A DNA stretch of 64,000 nt from Theropithecus gelada (GCF_003255815.1 NC_037686.1:62111779-62175778); one strand, 5' to 3'. Numbered from the stretch's first letter, positions 21,929 to 33,718 are shown. Notes: generated by a model not told the origin, from the letters alone. Numbers and translations: made by a program.

Positions 21929-23271
21929 TAGTTTTATGACTGTAAAACATCTAACAGAGATCAATGTAATCCTGTCTAACCAGCAAACCCAGGCAAAAAA
22001 TGTGTTTTTATTTTCTTTTGCTAACAGTAGTTTCTAACCATCAGTTTTTCCTCTCATTTTCTTCACCTTGGATTTTCTGTTTAGGACTCTCCTTTTACTC
22101 CCTTCTCTGTTTTTCCTTTTTTTTTTTTTTTTTTTGGTTATTTTTGTTTTTAATATTTCTTTTGTAAGATCTGTGCCTGCTAATATTTCATTGCAAGTTT
22201 CACTTCCGGGAATCCACAATACTGAAATTTTAACTCTTTCTTACTTAAGAATATATTTAAGATTCTCTGTTGATATTTTAACACAGAGATAACGAGCCTT
22301 TTAATCTGACAGTAGGTAGCACAAGTCATCATCTTGTTTTGGAGGGGATGTATTTTTATCAAGGCCTGATTGAACAGGGATTTGGCCCATCTTCAGGGTA
22401 CCAGGAAAAGCAGATCAAAGGTGTCTCTCACTGTAATCCCCCCACCCCTCAACCATGAACCCAGAACCAGCCATATTTCGTTCACTTCAGAAGGATGTGT
22501 GTACTTTATGCCATATGCAAAATTTTAGGAGGTGTTTAGGAACTGTTTATAGACAAGGTCTCCATGTCTTTTGATTCGTAGAAGCCAGTTCATTTATTCC
22601 CAATAACTACTGGCTGTTAAGAGAACCACTTAGAAATAGCTGTGTGGGGAGCACACTGCCTCCATCTTCTTCAGTGTTCCTCCCCCAGAACCTCCCACGT
22701 GACCATGTCTACACAGTAGAGAATAAGTCCAAATGCTTTGCCATCAGTGGTTCTATGGCTGAACCCTCAACACAGCCACACTCCAAAAAAGTTAGACCTC
22801 TACATGTGAAAAAGATTTCTGAAAGTTTGAGAGGCATTTAGGTTTTATAGAACACTCACAGAGTCAGCAAGTTATAAAACACTTATTGTGACATGTGGTC
22901 TTAAATTTGACCAAAGAGGGAAGAAAATGACAGGTTGCTCTCTAAGAGGCAATTCTTTGGCCAGCAGGACAAAACCTTCTTCCAGCTTCTGTTCTGCTGA
23001 CTATAATTAATGATGTATTAGTTTGCAGCCTCCCAAAGTGCTGCATGACAGATGAGAAATTAGGCAGGAGGAAAGAGAATGAGGGCTCCCCGTACACCTG
23101 CCATTGCTCCAACGAGTCGTGTGGGATGCCCCTTTTCAGCCAGGGTGGATGAATCAAGATTCACTCCAATGGTGGTGCAGTTAAATGAGGTAAACTAAAT
23201 TATATTTGGCTTTCAGCTTTTGAATCCTAGCCTGTGTCTCCCTAAAACACTGGGGTTTATTTCAATAACAG
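21929..23271. other. Unique sequence with a poly-T tract
   Basis: An 18-19 bp T run sits at about 22119-22137 in a T-rich context that explains the Lys/Phe-rich short frames there. Other 60-75 codon frames (22644-23157) have no recognisable motif. No gene is supported. Confidence 0.45.
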
Positions 23272-23344
23272 AGCATGACGGTAGTTTATAATGAGGTCAT
23301 TCTCACCTGGAGACTGTGCACTCCCAGGAGTAATACCCAGGAGA
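23272..23344 (+). repeat. Local direct duplication 2, copy B
   Basis: The 73-bp partner of 20319-20391, 2953 bp downstream, same orientation, gap-free. Confidence 0.88.
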
Positions 23345-23570
23345 TGGCTATTGTGATGGTTTATTATTCAAAGTTCTACAGATCACTGAGTAAATTAGAG
23401 CCCCCATTAGCCATTGACACAAAATCCTGGGAATTGAACACATTTCCAGAATATAGTTTCCTGTATCAGCCCAGACCTCTTGAGACTATAGTTCACAACT
23501 CCCCAGGATGATCTCAGCCCCTTTAAAAAGCCAGAAGATCAAACACCACTTAGAGGTTATGATTCATTCT

Positions 23571-23809
23571 GGCTGAGTATAGTGGCTCACACTTGTAATC
23601 CCAACACTTTGGGAGGCCTGAGGGATCACCTGAGGTCAGGAGTTTGAGATCAGCCTGGCCAACATGGCAAAACCCTGTCTCTACTAAAAATGCAAAAATT
23701 ATCTGCACATGGTTGTGCTCTCCTGTAACCCCAGCTATCTGTGAGTCTGAGGCAGGAGAATTGCCTGGATGACAGAGCAAAACTCTGTCTCCAAAAAAAA
23801 AAAAAAAAA
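23571..23809 (+). mobile_element. Alu with internal deletion in the right arm
   Basis: Plus-strand Alu. The left arm is complete, but the right arm jumps from tgaggcaggagaattgcc directly to tggatgacagagcaaaactc, losing about 60 bp. The flanks ggttatgattcattc (23555-23569) and ggttacaattcattc (23810-23824) match at 13 of 15, so both element ends are original. Confidence 0.92.
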
Positions 23810-24144
23810 GGTTACAATTCATTCATTTTAGTTTGATGCAACTAACATGGGATAATTTAACAGACTAACAATAAAAAACTAAGCAAATTATGACTCTAAT
23901 AAATCAAATTCCCATCTAATTCTGCAGTCAGGACCCCAAAATTTTATGAAGGGTAATTTATTCTGACTTCAAAAGGAAATGTATAATACAAACTAAAAAA
24001 AAAGTAACATGTTCTTAATTCAGGGTTCCCTTTGGTTTTCTAACCTTATGAACACTGGAACATTCTAGCTACGAAAATCTTTCATGAAAATTGAGCAGGA
24101 ATGTGTGACCTTTAATAAAGTAATAGCCAATCAAAAAAATTTAA

Positions 24145-24273
24145 TTTTTATTTTAGTAGAGACGAGGTTTCACCATGTTGGCCAGGTTGGTCTTGAACTC
24201 CTGACCTCAAGTGATCCCCCGCCTTGGCCTCCTAAAGTGCTGGGATTACAGGCGTGAGCCACTGTGCCTGACC
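24145..24273 (-). mobile_element. Alu left monomer / 5'-half Alu
   Basis: Only the left arm is present on the minus strand, from ttttagtagagacgaggttt to gcgtgagccactgtgcctga. It stops at the position of the Alu mid-element A-rich linker. This may be a free left monomer or a truncated Alu. No clear target-site duplication. Confidence 0.85.
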
Positions 24274-25424
24274 TAAATATAATTATAACCAAATTCATTT
24301 TTAAGTATACTTTATTAAACTGATTATAAAAATAATTTCACAGATTTTAAGGAAATTTTATAGTATGTAGGGTAAAATGATTCAGTTGATCTTCATAAGC
24401 AAGATCTTAGAGAAACCATAAAAGTCAGCATAAGACTTCCTGTAAGATTTTTAATTTATAATCTTGACAAATGCGTTTCTGAGTGACCATCCATGAATTT
24501 TGGCTCAAGTTATAAGCTTCTGTCAGGTATTTATAGAGTAAAAATCATTCCTAATTTCATGTCTAACACAAACCTTTGCAGCCACTGGAAGATTGGTGAT
24601 GGATATTTAATTGAAAAGAGACACTTGTAAGTGTTTTTTTCTAAATCATTCCTCTTTTCTGCTTTTTGACATGTGCTACAAGCAATTGTAAAAGAAAAAA
24701 AAAGTTCTATTTTTTCTTTAAGATAATTGAAATCCTTTGTCATCTAATTACATTGTTAAACAGCTTTTCATGCTCTTATTACCTTTATCTAATGTTTAGC
24801 ACATAATATTAAAATGTTCAGATGCTATCTCTTGTATATTTTCTCTCATCAATTTTAATTATAATGACTGTGATTAGAATTAAACATTAATTACTTGAAC
24901 AAAAAGACTGAGCATTTTATGGTGTGGTTGTGAGGGGGAGTTATTTTATATCATAACTAACACTGAAAAAAGTCCCAAAATCACGATTCCTAAAAAGATA
25001 CAAACTCTTTGGAGGATGATTTGTATAGGAGAACTGAATATTCTATGAGCCATTCTTGAGAAAATCTGTCCTCCTTGCTTCACTGTAGGTGGAATGTAAT
25101 TTTATAGTAAGATATATATGCCAAGGTTATTTTGTTCCTGGCTCAATTCTCTTGCAAGATTTCTCCATTGATTTCTTTAAAAAGCATTTTCTGTGATAAC
25201 AAACATGCCTTTGTATCTGCAGACCTTGATCTTGCAAGCTCTCTTAATACTATCTGTAATTTTGGTGATTATAGCAAAGGTCGAGTTCAGTTCAGCAAGC
25301 ATTAATTCATTGTCCTTTACATGCCAGACGCTGCAAAAGTTGTGAGGATAGAAAGGAGAAAACCAGATCACCTTTCCCTGGAGATTCTCTCAGTCTACTT
25401 ACAACTTGCCAAACAGATCATTTC
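24274..25424. other. AT-rich unique sequence, nothing recognised
   Basis: No gene, repeat family or regulatory site that I can support. Confidence 0.45.
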
Positions 25425-25499
25425 AGTTTGATGGGGAAAATACCATGACCAAGTTCATCCAAGAACGTGTAGGTGGAGAATAGAATAGTTCACCAAGCA
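25425..25499 (+). repeat. Local direct duplication 3, copy A
   Basis: 75 bp that recur at 27770-27845. The pair shows nine substitutions and one indel (about 87% identity). The strongest block is ggtggagaatagaatagtt. Not recognised as a repeat family. Confidence 0.85.
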
Positions 25500-25633
25500 G
25501 AAGAGACTTTAGGGGAGGCGTTTTGAAATAGCAAATACCTGATACATGTTCTTCAGGAATGAAAAGGATTCCATCGGAAAGTTAACTGAGCATCTTATTT
25601 ACAGCAAAAGGAAAAAATCAGTCAATACATAAG

Positions 25634-26020
25634 TGACATAGTTTGGATCTATGTCTCCACACGAAGCTTGTGTCCCACTGTTATTCCCAGTGCTGGAGAC
25701 GCGGCCTGGTTGGGGGTGATTGGATCACGGGGATGGCTTTTCCCTTTGGTGCCATTCTCTTGATACTGAGTGAGTTACGGTGAGATCTGTTTTAACAGTG
25801 TGAGGCACCTCTCGCCTCTCTATCTTCCTTTGCTCTGGCCATGTGAAGTCATGCCTGCTTCCCCTTTGCCTTCCACCATGATGGTAAGTTTCCTGAGGCC
25901 TCCCCAGCCATGTTTCCTGTACAGCCTGCAGAACTGTGAGCCAATTAAAACTCTTTTCTTTAAACTCAGTCTCAGGTATGCAGGTATCTCCTTACAGCAA
26001 TGCAAGAACAGACTAATACC
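25634..26020 (+). mobile_element. Solo LTR, MST type (ERVL-MaLR), plus strand
   Basis: Starts tgacatagtttggatctatg and ends agaacagactaatacc. Internal blocks include gatctgttttaacagtgtga, gccatgtgaagtcatgcctg and tgtacagcctgcagaactgt. The perfect 5-bp target-site duplication ataag lies at 25629-25633 and 26021-26025. It is the only MaLR solo LTR of this type on the plus strand in the window. The 84-codon open frame within is fortuitous. Confidence 0.93.
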
Positions 26021-26249
26021 ATAAGCATATATTTTAGCAAAGAATGTTTAATGAAATAAATAAATGGCATATGAAATATTAAGCTATGAAGTATGTAAAA
26101 TACCTCTGTGTGTTTTATCGATCATTAGCAGATGATATCATTTTAAGCAGAGATCAATACTTTAGTTACTTAGAGAATAACATAAATCAGTCAACATTTA
26201 AAAGGGAGTGCCAGGATATTTAGCAGTATTTTATGAAGAGCACCTCATT

Positions 26250-26420
26250 AAATGGCACTTCACTTATATAAGGCAGATTTTATTGTTATGCTTATTTACA
26301 GGTAAGGTAACTAAGGGATACAGAGTCTAAGTAATTTGTCAATAAAGTTAAGTTGCATAACTAATGTGTGTTGGGGAGTTGATTCAAACGCAAGTGATCT
26401 GTCTTCAGGTTCTCTTATCA
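26250..26420 (-). mobile_element. MIR fossil
   Basis: Antisense MIR word order: tattgttatgcttatttaca, ggtaaggtaactaaggg, gtctaagtaatttgtc and gagttgattcaaacgcaag. Confidence 0.7.
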
Positions 26421-27769
26421 AAATATGCCATCCTGTCACTCAAGATCCTGACTATCTTCTACCTACTGAGAAGCTATTCCATGATGGAGTGGATAGATCA
26501 ATTGGGGAGTAGGGCTAAGAGCCTGTTTGGTGCTGGACATCAGTTCCTGAGTTAGGATATGACTCTCACAGGCTGGAAGGAGCTGAGCATGATAAAACAG
26601 CTAGTCCATGTGCCAAAGAAAATTAATCAGAATTTCAAATGTAGACAAATACATTGACCTAGATATTAGCAGGGAGTAGAATTTAATAGACAAGTAGTGC
26701 CAATGTATGACCGTAAATGGCTGAGAAGTGTTTTCATCTTTTCTGTGACCTCTTCAAAGCAAAGCCCAATATATTCACAGATATTTCCTTGACACCTGGA
26801 AACATCCTTTTTTGAAGCTATGTTGAATCTATTTTATGTATTATGTTTTGTCTTGCATAAATTAATTACAAGATATTTTGTAATCTTGGTTCCTTACTTT
26901 ATGTTTATATACATTTTTGTCTCCAAAAAGCAAAGACTGCATCCTAAGTTTCCTTACTTTTCCTCACAGATTTTTTAAATAGTGCTATCCATGTTGTTTA
27001 TGCAGTGAAATTATTATATTCTGTGCATGTTCAACTGAGGTAAATGTAGTTACATGTGCAAGAGAGAAAGAAGGGTAGAAATTTAAAGAATTAAGACTTT
27101 GCCCACCTTCTTATCCATGAGCACCTACCCAGAGTGACCATGAAAGGGTAACTGAATCAGTATTGACCTCAGCCATTCTCAGCTTCCTGAGATTATTTGT
27201 AATATGAGCATTTCAAGCATTGAATATGATCCTTTGGAATCAAAGTTATATAGTTTTCTTTCAGCATGTCCCCTAAATACGAGGTAACTAATTATTCTGG
27301 TGTTCCACTGAAAGGCACAGTGATCTCCTTCAATCCTGGAGAAAAAACTGAATGTTAAAATTACTGTCAAATCATATGTCAGTCTCCAATATACAGATGT
27401 CCTGAGTGACTTTTACAGGAAATGTTAACACAATCATCACTCTAGGAATCACCCATGGAATCTAATTAATGTCAGTTGGGACTGTCATATATTCAGTAAA
27501 AATACTTTAAATAAACTAATAGAATTGGCAAGTGTTAGGACTCATGGTGGGACCAGGGACACTGTTAGAGATATTTTCTAAGGAATGTCTAAATATGGTT
27601 TAACTCCATACTCCTTCAACTCTCCAATACAAGACTTGTAAAGAAGAAAATAGGGCTCCCAAATGACTTTCTTTCGAGTTACCCTGAGTTATGCTACCCC
27701 ACATTCAAACTTTTGGTCTAGCTGGGTTGAAGTATACAACTTACGGTTTCGATAAGAGTAAGAATCTTG
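26421..27769. other. Unique sequence, nothing recognised
   Basis: No gene, repeat family or regulatory site that I can support. Confidence 0.45.
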
Positions 27770-27845
27770 AGTTTAATGTGAAAAATACCATGACAAAGTT
27801 CATGCAGGAAAAGTGTGGGTGGAGAATAGAATAGTTTACCAAGCA
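27770..27845 (+). repeat. Local direct duplication 3, copy B
   Basis: The 76-bp partner of 25425-25499, 2.3 kb downstream and directly oriented. Confidence 0.85.
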
Positions 27846-28310
27846 CTCTGTAGCTCTAGTGAATTCTCCACTTTATCTAAGCCCAAACTCCACATCAGCA
27901 ACCTGCATGAGATATAAAACCTAGGGGATGGCAAAAATAATCACACTGTGTGTTAGAAAAAGAGAAGCCCAAGATGATTGACCCTATAATAAGATCATAA
28001 CTTTATTTTCCGATCACTTCTGATGGACACCAAAGGGAAGATAAAATGGAGAAAAACTCAGATGCAATATTTTTAAACAAATAGTAAATCTTTCCACAAG
28101 CAAAAGGCCCAGTCATATTTCTGGGCGATCTGAAACTATCAGATTTCTGGTTGTAGAGCTGGAAAGGTCATATAATAGAGATCTTTCTCTTCACTCTGAA
28201 ACATCTGTCTTGATTTATTACCTGTGTTATAGCAGATTTGGTAGAATGGTGAGAACAGGCTACTTGAAAAAAAATCTTCCTTTTTACATTTGGAACTGAA
28301 CTCTGTCATT

Positions 28311-28942
28311 GTCTGAGGTAAATACCTGAGATTCGTAGTCTCATGGCCGTGGAAAACTAGGATGTGGACACACGAAGAGTAAACTTAAGAGCAGAAGTTT
28401 AATAGGCGAAAGAAAGAGAATAGCTCTCTCTGTAGAGGTTTCTGCTTTCAAGGTAAACTTCAGGGGGTTTTATAGATTAACTTGAGGAGGTGGTGCCTAA
28501 TTTACATAGAGCGGGACAAATTGGTCAGACCAGGTGTGTCATTTGCATAAGGTGCGAAAAACTGATTAGGACTAGGTGTGTCATTTGCATAGGGCGCAAA
28601 AAGCTGGCTGCCCCCATCCTAATTTTTATTATGGAGATGGGTTCTCTACCCGGACTGTACCATGTTGCCTGTTTCTTTACGGTACACGTGGTAAAAAACA
28701 AAAGAGAAGATGGAGCCTCCATGTTAGATATGCCTGGACCCCAGGTGGCCTTTTTCTATTGGCACAGCTACTGGCATTCAAGCATTCTGACTTCCAGCTC
28801 GCTTATCTATGTTTGCGGCTCGATTTTTCAGGCTGCTGTTTGTTAGAAAAGATGATTTCTTGGGCTGCTTTTTGTTAGAAAGGAAGCTTTATTGAGCTTT
28901 TACCCTCATTATCTGTCTAAATAATTTCTATCTCCTGTATCA
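28311..28942 (-). mobile_element. Endogenous retrovirus LTR (ERV1-like), well preserved
   Basis: On the minus strand this shows the architecture of an LTR. An upstream region contains a 32-bp-spaced repeat (28831-28850 and 28863-28882). It is followed by a triplicated 41-42 bp unit, a TATA-like tctataaaac (28467-28476), an attaaa polyadenylation-type signal (28398-28403) and a terminal region ending near 28311. Two units carry a perfect octamer atgcaaat (28541-28548, 28583-28590). The third is degenerate (28500-28507). No internal viral genes adjoin it, so it is solo. Outer boundaries are approximate and no target-site duplication was found. The 100-118 codon frames here are not genes. Confidence 0.75.
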
Positions 28943-30946
28943 GAATTTACTGCAACTTCTATTTCTTATATTTTTTATATCTTAAAATAACATTATGAAC
29001 TATTACCATATATTTGATGTCGGTACTGGTTTGGAATTCGGTAACTATAAAGCCAAACGGAGAAATTGAAAAGGTTTGTGAAATATGATAGAATGAAAGT
29101 ATTGAAGAATAAAAGCACCTAATACATGGAAAAACACATCAGTCATAACTAAGGATAGCATACACTTCTTCATCACCCAAGTTTGCATATGGCTAGGAAC
29201 TCAATTGGCCAATACTGAGTAGTCAACTTGTTCAATTTTTCTAATTCCCCAAATAGTAATTATATTGGCCTAGGTCATCCTTTTTATAAAGACCAGAAAT
29301 CACGGGTTACTGCCTTGGAATTAGGAGTGCGGTTTGTGGCTGAGACTGGAGGAGTCATGTTGGGTGCAACAGGACAGCATAGGTAGAAGTGTCCATGGGT
29401 GAATGGACACAACAGATAAAGCTAGAATTAACCAGGTCCAGCAGATTTCACTTTATCACTTACATGTTCATTAACCTCACACTAACTATGAAACTGAAAC
29501 ACTAACCAACACAAGGTGGTCAAATTTTTATGAAGGGGGTTTAGTGTTTAGAATCATCTACTTCCTAAGCTTTTGTTTTCATATATTTTCTAACTATATG
29601 TCTTTTAAAGGTTCTGTAGCTTTGGCAGATCTGTGCACATGTTATCTGACTTGCCTAGCATTTTTAGTGCACCTCTTTCTCATTGCTAATGCTATCTTGG
29701 AATTGCCCAGGTATAAGAGTTCCTAATGGATTAGCAGGTCTCACTTGCTGGTAAGCTCCAAGCTTATTTTGTAAGATTCTGTCACTCAGGGGATAAAGTT
29801 GAGTCCAATGCTCTGCTTCTTCGCTGTCATCCTGACTGCCCCACAATTGATTTCATGCCTTTTGATGGCCCTTTGTAGTTATGATAATGCTGCCTCATGT
29901 CTCTAAATATGCAGAAAGCCAGAAACTTAAATGTAAAATAAGTAGCATGAAATACTGCTAAATTACAAGAACTAAAGTTCTTTTATTTCTGTCTTTCATC
30001 TTAAGCTTAATTCCCAAAGTAAAAGTGTTGCATTATTCCCTTTTAAAAAATTGATTTGATAATTAAATCCTAAAACAGGCATGTTATAGCTCATCCTTCT
30101 GTCCTGTGAACCAACCAAATCCAGTCTCACTGTACTGTCAAAATAATCCTATCCTAATAAGTGAAATACTATCTTACTAGAAAGATAGATTTTCAGTTTT
30201 ATCCTGGTCCCCAGTTGCCACTCTGTAAAAAGCAATTTGGGTCACTCCTTAGAGCACAAATGTACTTTCTAAGGAGCATTTTTGGCTATGCATGAGCAGT
30301 AATAAACACAGAAAGATTCTTCCATTTAGATTGGATAGCAATGCATTTGAATTTTTAGAGCTGCTTTGTCATTTTTTAAATGCAGAGGTTGGACTAGCTT
30401 ATATTTAATTTCCCTTCCAGAATTAAAATGCTGTTATTATACGATTCTACAATACAGTTAAGTATTCCCTTTTGAAGCAAAAGGATCAGAAGTCAAGCAC
30501 AATTCGAATTAGGTTAAAAAAAAAAAAGTTTTTTTATTCTTGGTGGCCTACTAAATTTTCTCCTATATTCTCATGAACTCTAGTGTCAGAGAGTTACTGT
30601 TTGTGGTCATTTTCTAACTGCTTGAAATTGCTTCCTTCAGAGCTAACACTTGAAAGAAAGCTTGAAAACAGGAAAGCCTTCAAGATACCAAGTGATTAGT
30701 TACCAAAAGTGGAATTTCAGGAAATTACAGGTGGCCCTTCAATTGACATAGTGTAACTTATCTACTCACTTTTTCTGGAGTAAGCATGAAGTTCTGGAGA
30801 ATTACACTGGCTCTCTTCTTATCACTGATTATCAGTTGAGTAAAACAGTCAAACAACTATTTCACTTATTGGTCAAAATACAGCTATTTCATACTTGTTT
30901 TGAAGGCAGGCTAGACAAAATAATGATAATAATAATAAGCACAAAA
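28943..30946. other. Unique AT-rich sequence, nothing recognised
   Basis: Short A/T runs at about 30516-30536 form a small palindrome-like tract. Open frames of 60 codons at 29544-29846 have no motif. No gene or repeat family is supported. Confidence 0.45.
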
Positions 30947-31256
30947 GGCCAGGTGCAGTGGTTCACACCTATAATCCTAGCACTTTGGGATGTTGGAGGG
31001 GAGTGGATCACCTGAGGTTAGGAGTTCAAGACCAGTCTGGTAAACATGGTGAAACTCTATCTCTACTAAAAATGCACAAATACAAAAAAAAAAAAAAAAA
31101 ATAGCCGGGCATGGTGGCACATGCCTGTAATCCCAGCTATTTGGGAGGCTGAGGCAGGAGAATTGCTTGAACCTGGGAGGCGGAGGTTGTAGTGAGCCAA
31201 GATCATGCCACTGCACTCCCGCCTAGGCAACAGAGCAAGACTTTGTCTCAAAAAAA
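30947..31256 (+). mobile_element. Full-length Alu (AluS-like) with TSD
   Basis: Both arms are present on the plus strand, with an expanded A tract in the middle linker (about 31084-31101). The 10-mer aagcacaaaa flanks it at 30937-30946 and 31257-31266. Two overlapping minus-strand frames of about 75 codons are artefacts. Confidence 0.94.
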
Positions 31257-31333
31257 AAGCACAAAAATACACTGAGTTCTTATTATGAAACATCCGTTGT
31301 CAGTGTGCATAGAGTTTGAGAAACCATTCGTTT

Positions 31334-31545
31334 GGCAAACAATTCATTTGGCAAACAGTACTTGGTTCTGTTTTATGAATAAAGTTTTATTGAAACACAG
31401 TGATGCCGACTTGTTTTTGTTTTGTATCCTCTAAGGATGCATCTGTTCTACAGTGGAAGAGTGGAGGAGTTGCAAGAGACCACATGGCCACAATGCCAAA
31501 AATATTTACTATCTGCCCCTTACAAAAACGGTTTGCTGACATCAG
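31334..31545. mobile_element. hAT-Charlie-type MITE (MER20-like)
   Basis: The sequence follows a familiar non-autonomous DNA transposon: gaataaagttttattgaaac, gttgcaagagaccacatggc, aatatttactatctgcccc, then acaaaaacggtttgctgac at the end. The left side has a small duplication of tttggcaaac. About 210 bp, matching the family's usual length. The MER20 name is from memory. The class call is firmer. Confidence 0.65.
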
Positions 31546-32333
31546 AATGAGAATGAAAGTAACTTTAGTTTCCAAAATATTTGAATATATGTGCAGTTAA
31601 AGAGAAAAGGAATTCAACTCAAGTAAAACATATCATTGGAAAGAAATGATACATCAAGCATGTTTTGTCTACAGCTCACACCTTGTGCAGTAGACTGTGA
31701 ACCTGCTGCCAGACATAGATAGCTGGCGACTGAGGAAGATTACATGTGAACCAAACCTCTTATTTCAGATGACAAGGTTCCCTCATGGTGACCATGAGAA
31801 GACAGAGGCACCATTCTTCATAGTGCTACTTACCTTTTCCCTCATACTTCTTAGGGCGGTACCCCATAATGCTTAACACGTACTGAAATCAGAAATTCTA
31901 CTTGGGACTGTTCAACACCAAGGGCAGTCAAATCACTGCCAAATAGCACTTTTTCAAATTAAATTCTCAGCTGTCTCTCTCACAGTCAGGTCAAAGCCCT
32001 GCCTATCTTGCTTGCCTAAGAGCAGTATGTTATTTTAGGCAACCATAGATAGTAAACAAAATTGAAGACTTTTGCCAGTGGCATATCGCAGACATTTCAC
32101 CAGAAGACACCTTTTGCTATCCATTCCTAGAGATCATATAATATAAAATGTTAAGTACAAGATAGATGTCATGGGTTAATATTTGACCTTTTTGATTTTC
32201 TTATTAATCAAAGAAAAATATGATAGCCAGTCAAGATAGACAATCATTTATAAATTGTGTTGATATGAATAAAGTATCAAAAATATGACTATACTTATGA
32301 TTCATATTTAATTTTGCTTAAGATTAAAATATA
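31546..32333. other. Unique sequence, nothing recognised
   Basis: No gene, repeat family or regulatory site that I can support. Confidence 0.45.
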
Positions 32334-32334
32334 T

Positions 32335-32640
32335 GGCCAGGCGTGGTGGCTCACGCCTGTAATCCCAGCACTTTGGGAGGCCAAGGCAGGCGGATCACAA
32401 GATCAGGAGTTCGAGGCCAGCCTGCCCAACATGGCAAAACTCATCTCTACTAAAAATACAAAAAATTAGTCAGGTGTGGTGGTGGGTGCCTGTAATCCCA
32501 GCTACTCAGGAGGCTAAGGCAGGAGAATCGCTTGAGGCGGAGGTTGCAGTTAGCCAAGATCGCACCACTGCACTCCAGCCTGTGTAACAAGAGCAAAACT
32601 CCGTCTCAAAAAATAAAATAAAATAAAATAAAATAAAATA
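32335..32640 (+). mobile_element. Full-length Alu (AluS-like), (AAAAT)n tail
   Basis: Plus-strand Alu beginning ggccaggcgtggtggctcac, with a small deletion in the right arm (gagaatcgcttgaggcggagg). The tail has become (aaaat)n at about 32608-32640. Confidence 0.93.
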
Positions 32641-33678
32641 ATATATTTATAGGATCATCTCTGGCACTGTTTGAATATGTTTTTAAGTTGGAAAGTCATA
32701 TTGGAATGAATGTGCTTTTTAATTTTTGAAGAATATAATGTAGATTCTATAGAAGGATAGGGCAATATTATGATATCATATGGTGATTAAGATAATACCA
32801 AATGTCTGATTGTCAAGTCATATTCAAAGGAATTGCTAATAGTTAAAGAATACAGGCAATTACAAGACCTAAGCAACGTAAGCAGAAGTCCGAGACCATC
32901 TCTGCAGTTCACATGCTCCTTCCTTATTACATTAGGTTGCACTGCGGTTCAGGTTTAGTATCGGAAATTCTGAACTTGTTTGCTTTTTTTTTAAAAAAAG
33001 CCATTTTTGGTCATAAAGTATCTCCAATGAAAAGAAATTAAAAGAAAAAGATAACATTTCTCCAGGAAACCACACCCTGACACATTAATAAATTCCAGTT
33101 TTGTTTATAATAAGCCTCCTAGATAGATCAGGTTATGTGACTACATGCATTTTGTAGATAGATACTCTGTATTTTCTGATAGTGAATATCACTGGGGTGT
33201 TTGCCACAAGGTTTTATTAACTTGTGCACAAGACAACTTGATCCGATCAGTCTTTTTTTTTTTTTTTTTCCTCCCAGGAAAGAGGTTAACATCCTACTGT
33301 TAATGTGTTCCTTCACAGTGATGATACATGAGTTGCCCCAACTGGTACTTTGTTGAGAATAAAATGTATATTTTTAATTACCATATAATTTCAACCAGTA
33401 TTGTCTGGAACAAACAAAGGCATGGTCAAACTAGACACTTGTAGCCATGTAGCACTACGGTTACCTTGTAGACATACCAGAAAACAGACATGGGAAATTA
33501 TTAAAAACAGTATTACAAGCTAGTAATAAATTTTATCCTATAATGCTTGACAAAATAATGTATTTTGTTTTGCCTTAACATGTGGGGTTGAGAATCATTG
33601 TCAAGATGATGATTTGAGGGAGGACCCAAAACTCTGGGTCTTTTGTTGTTGTTGCTGTTGTTTTCTTTAAAAAAAAAT
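32641..33678. other. Unique sequence with an 18-T tract
   Basis: T run at 33252-33269. No retroelement body is attached to it. Nothing else recognised. Confidence 0.45.

Positions 33679-33718
<40 letters not shown>
33679..33718. repeat. (AC)n(AT)n compound microsatellite
   Basis: Thirteen AC units followed by an uninterrupted AT run. Confidence 0.95.

Noticed and set aside
22119..22137. Poly-T run as the tail of a minus-strand retrocopy
   Set aside because: The surrounding T-rich DNA has no element body and no target-site duplication.
23020..23045. Alu-like word gcctcccaaagtgctg outside any Alu
   Set aside because: Only about 16 bp match and no Alu sequence continues on either side, so chance or a conversion scrap is likelier than an element.
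28490..28878. Two overlapping plus-strand frames of 118 and 100 codons, the longest in the window
   Set aside because: They lie inside an ERV LTR read antisense to its own promoter, in two frames at once, with no conserved motif. They are best explained as fortuitous.
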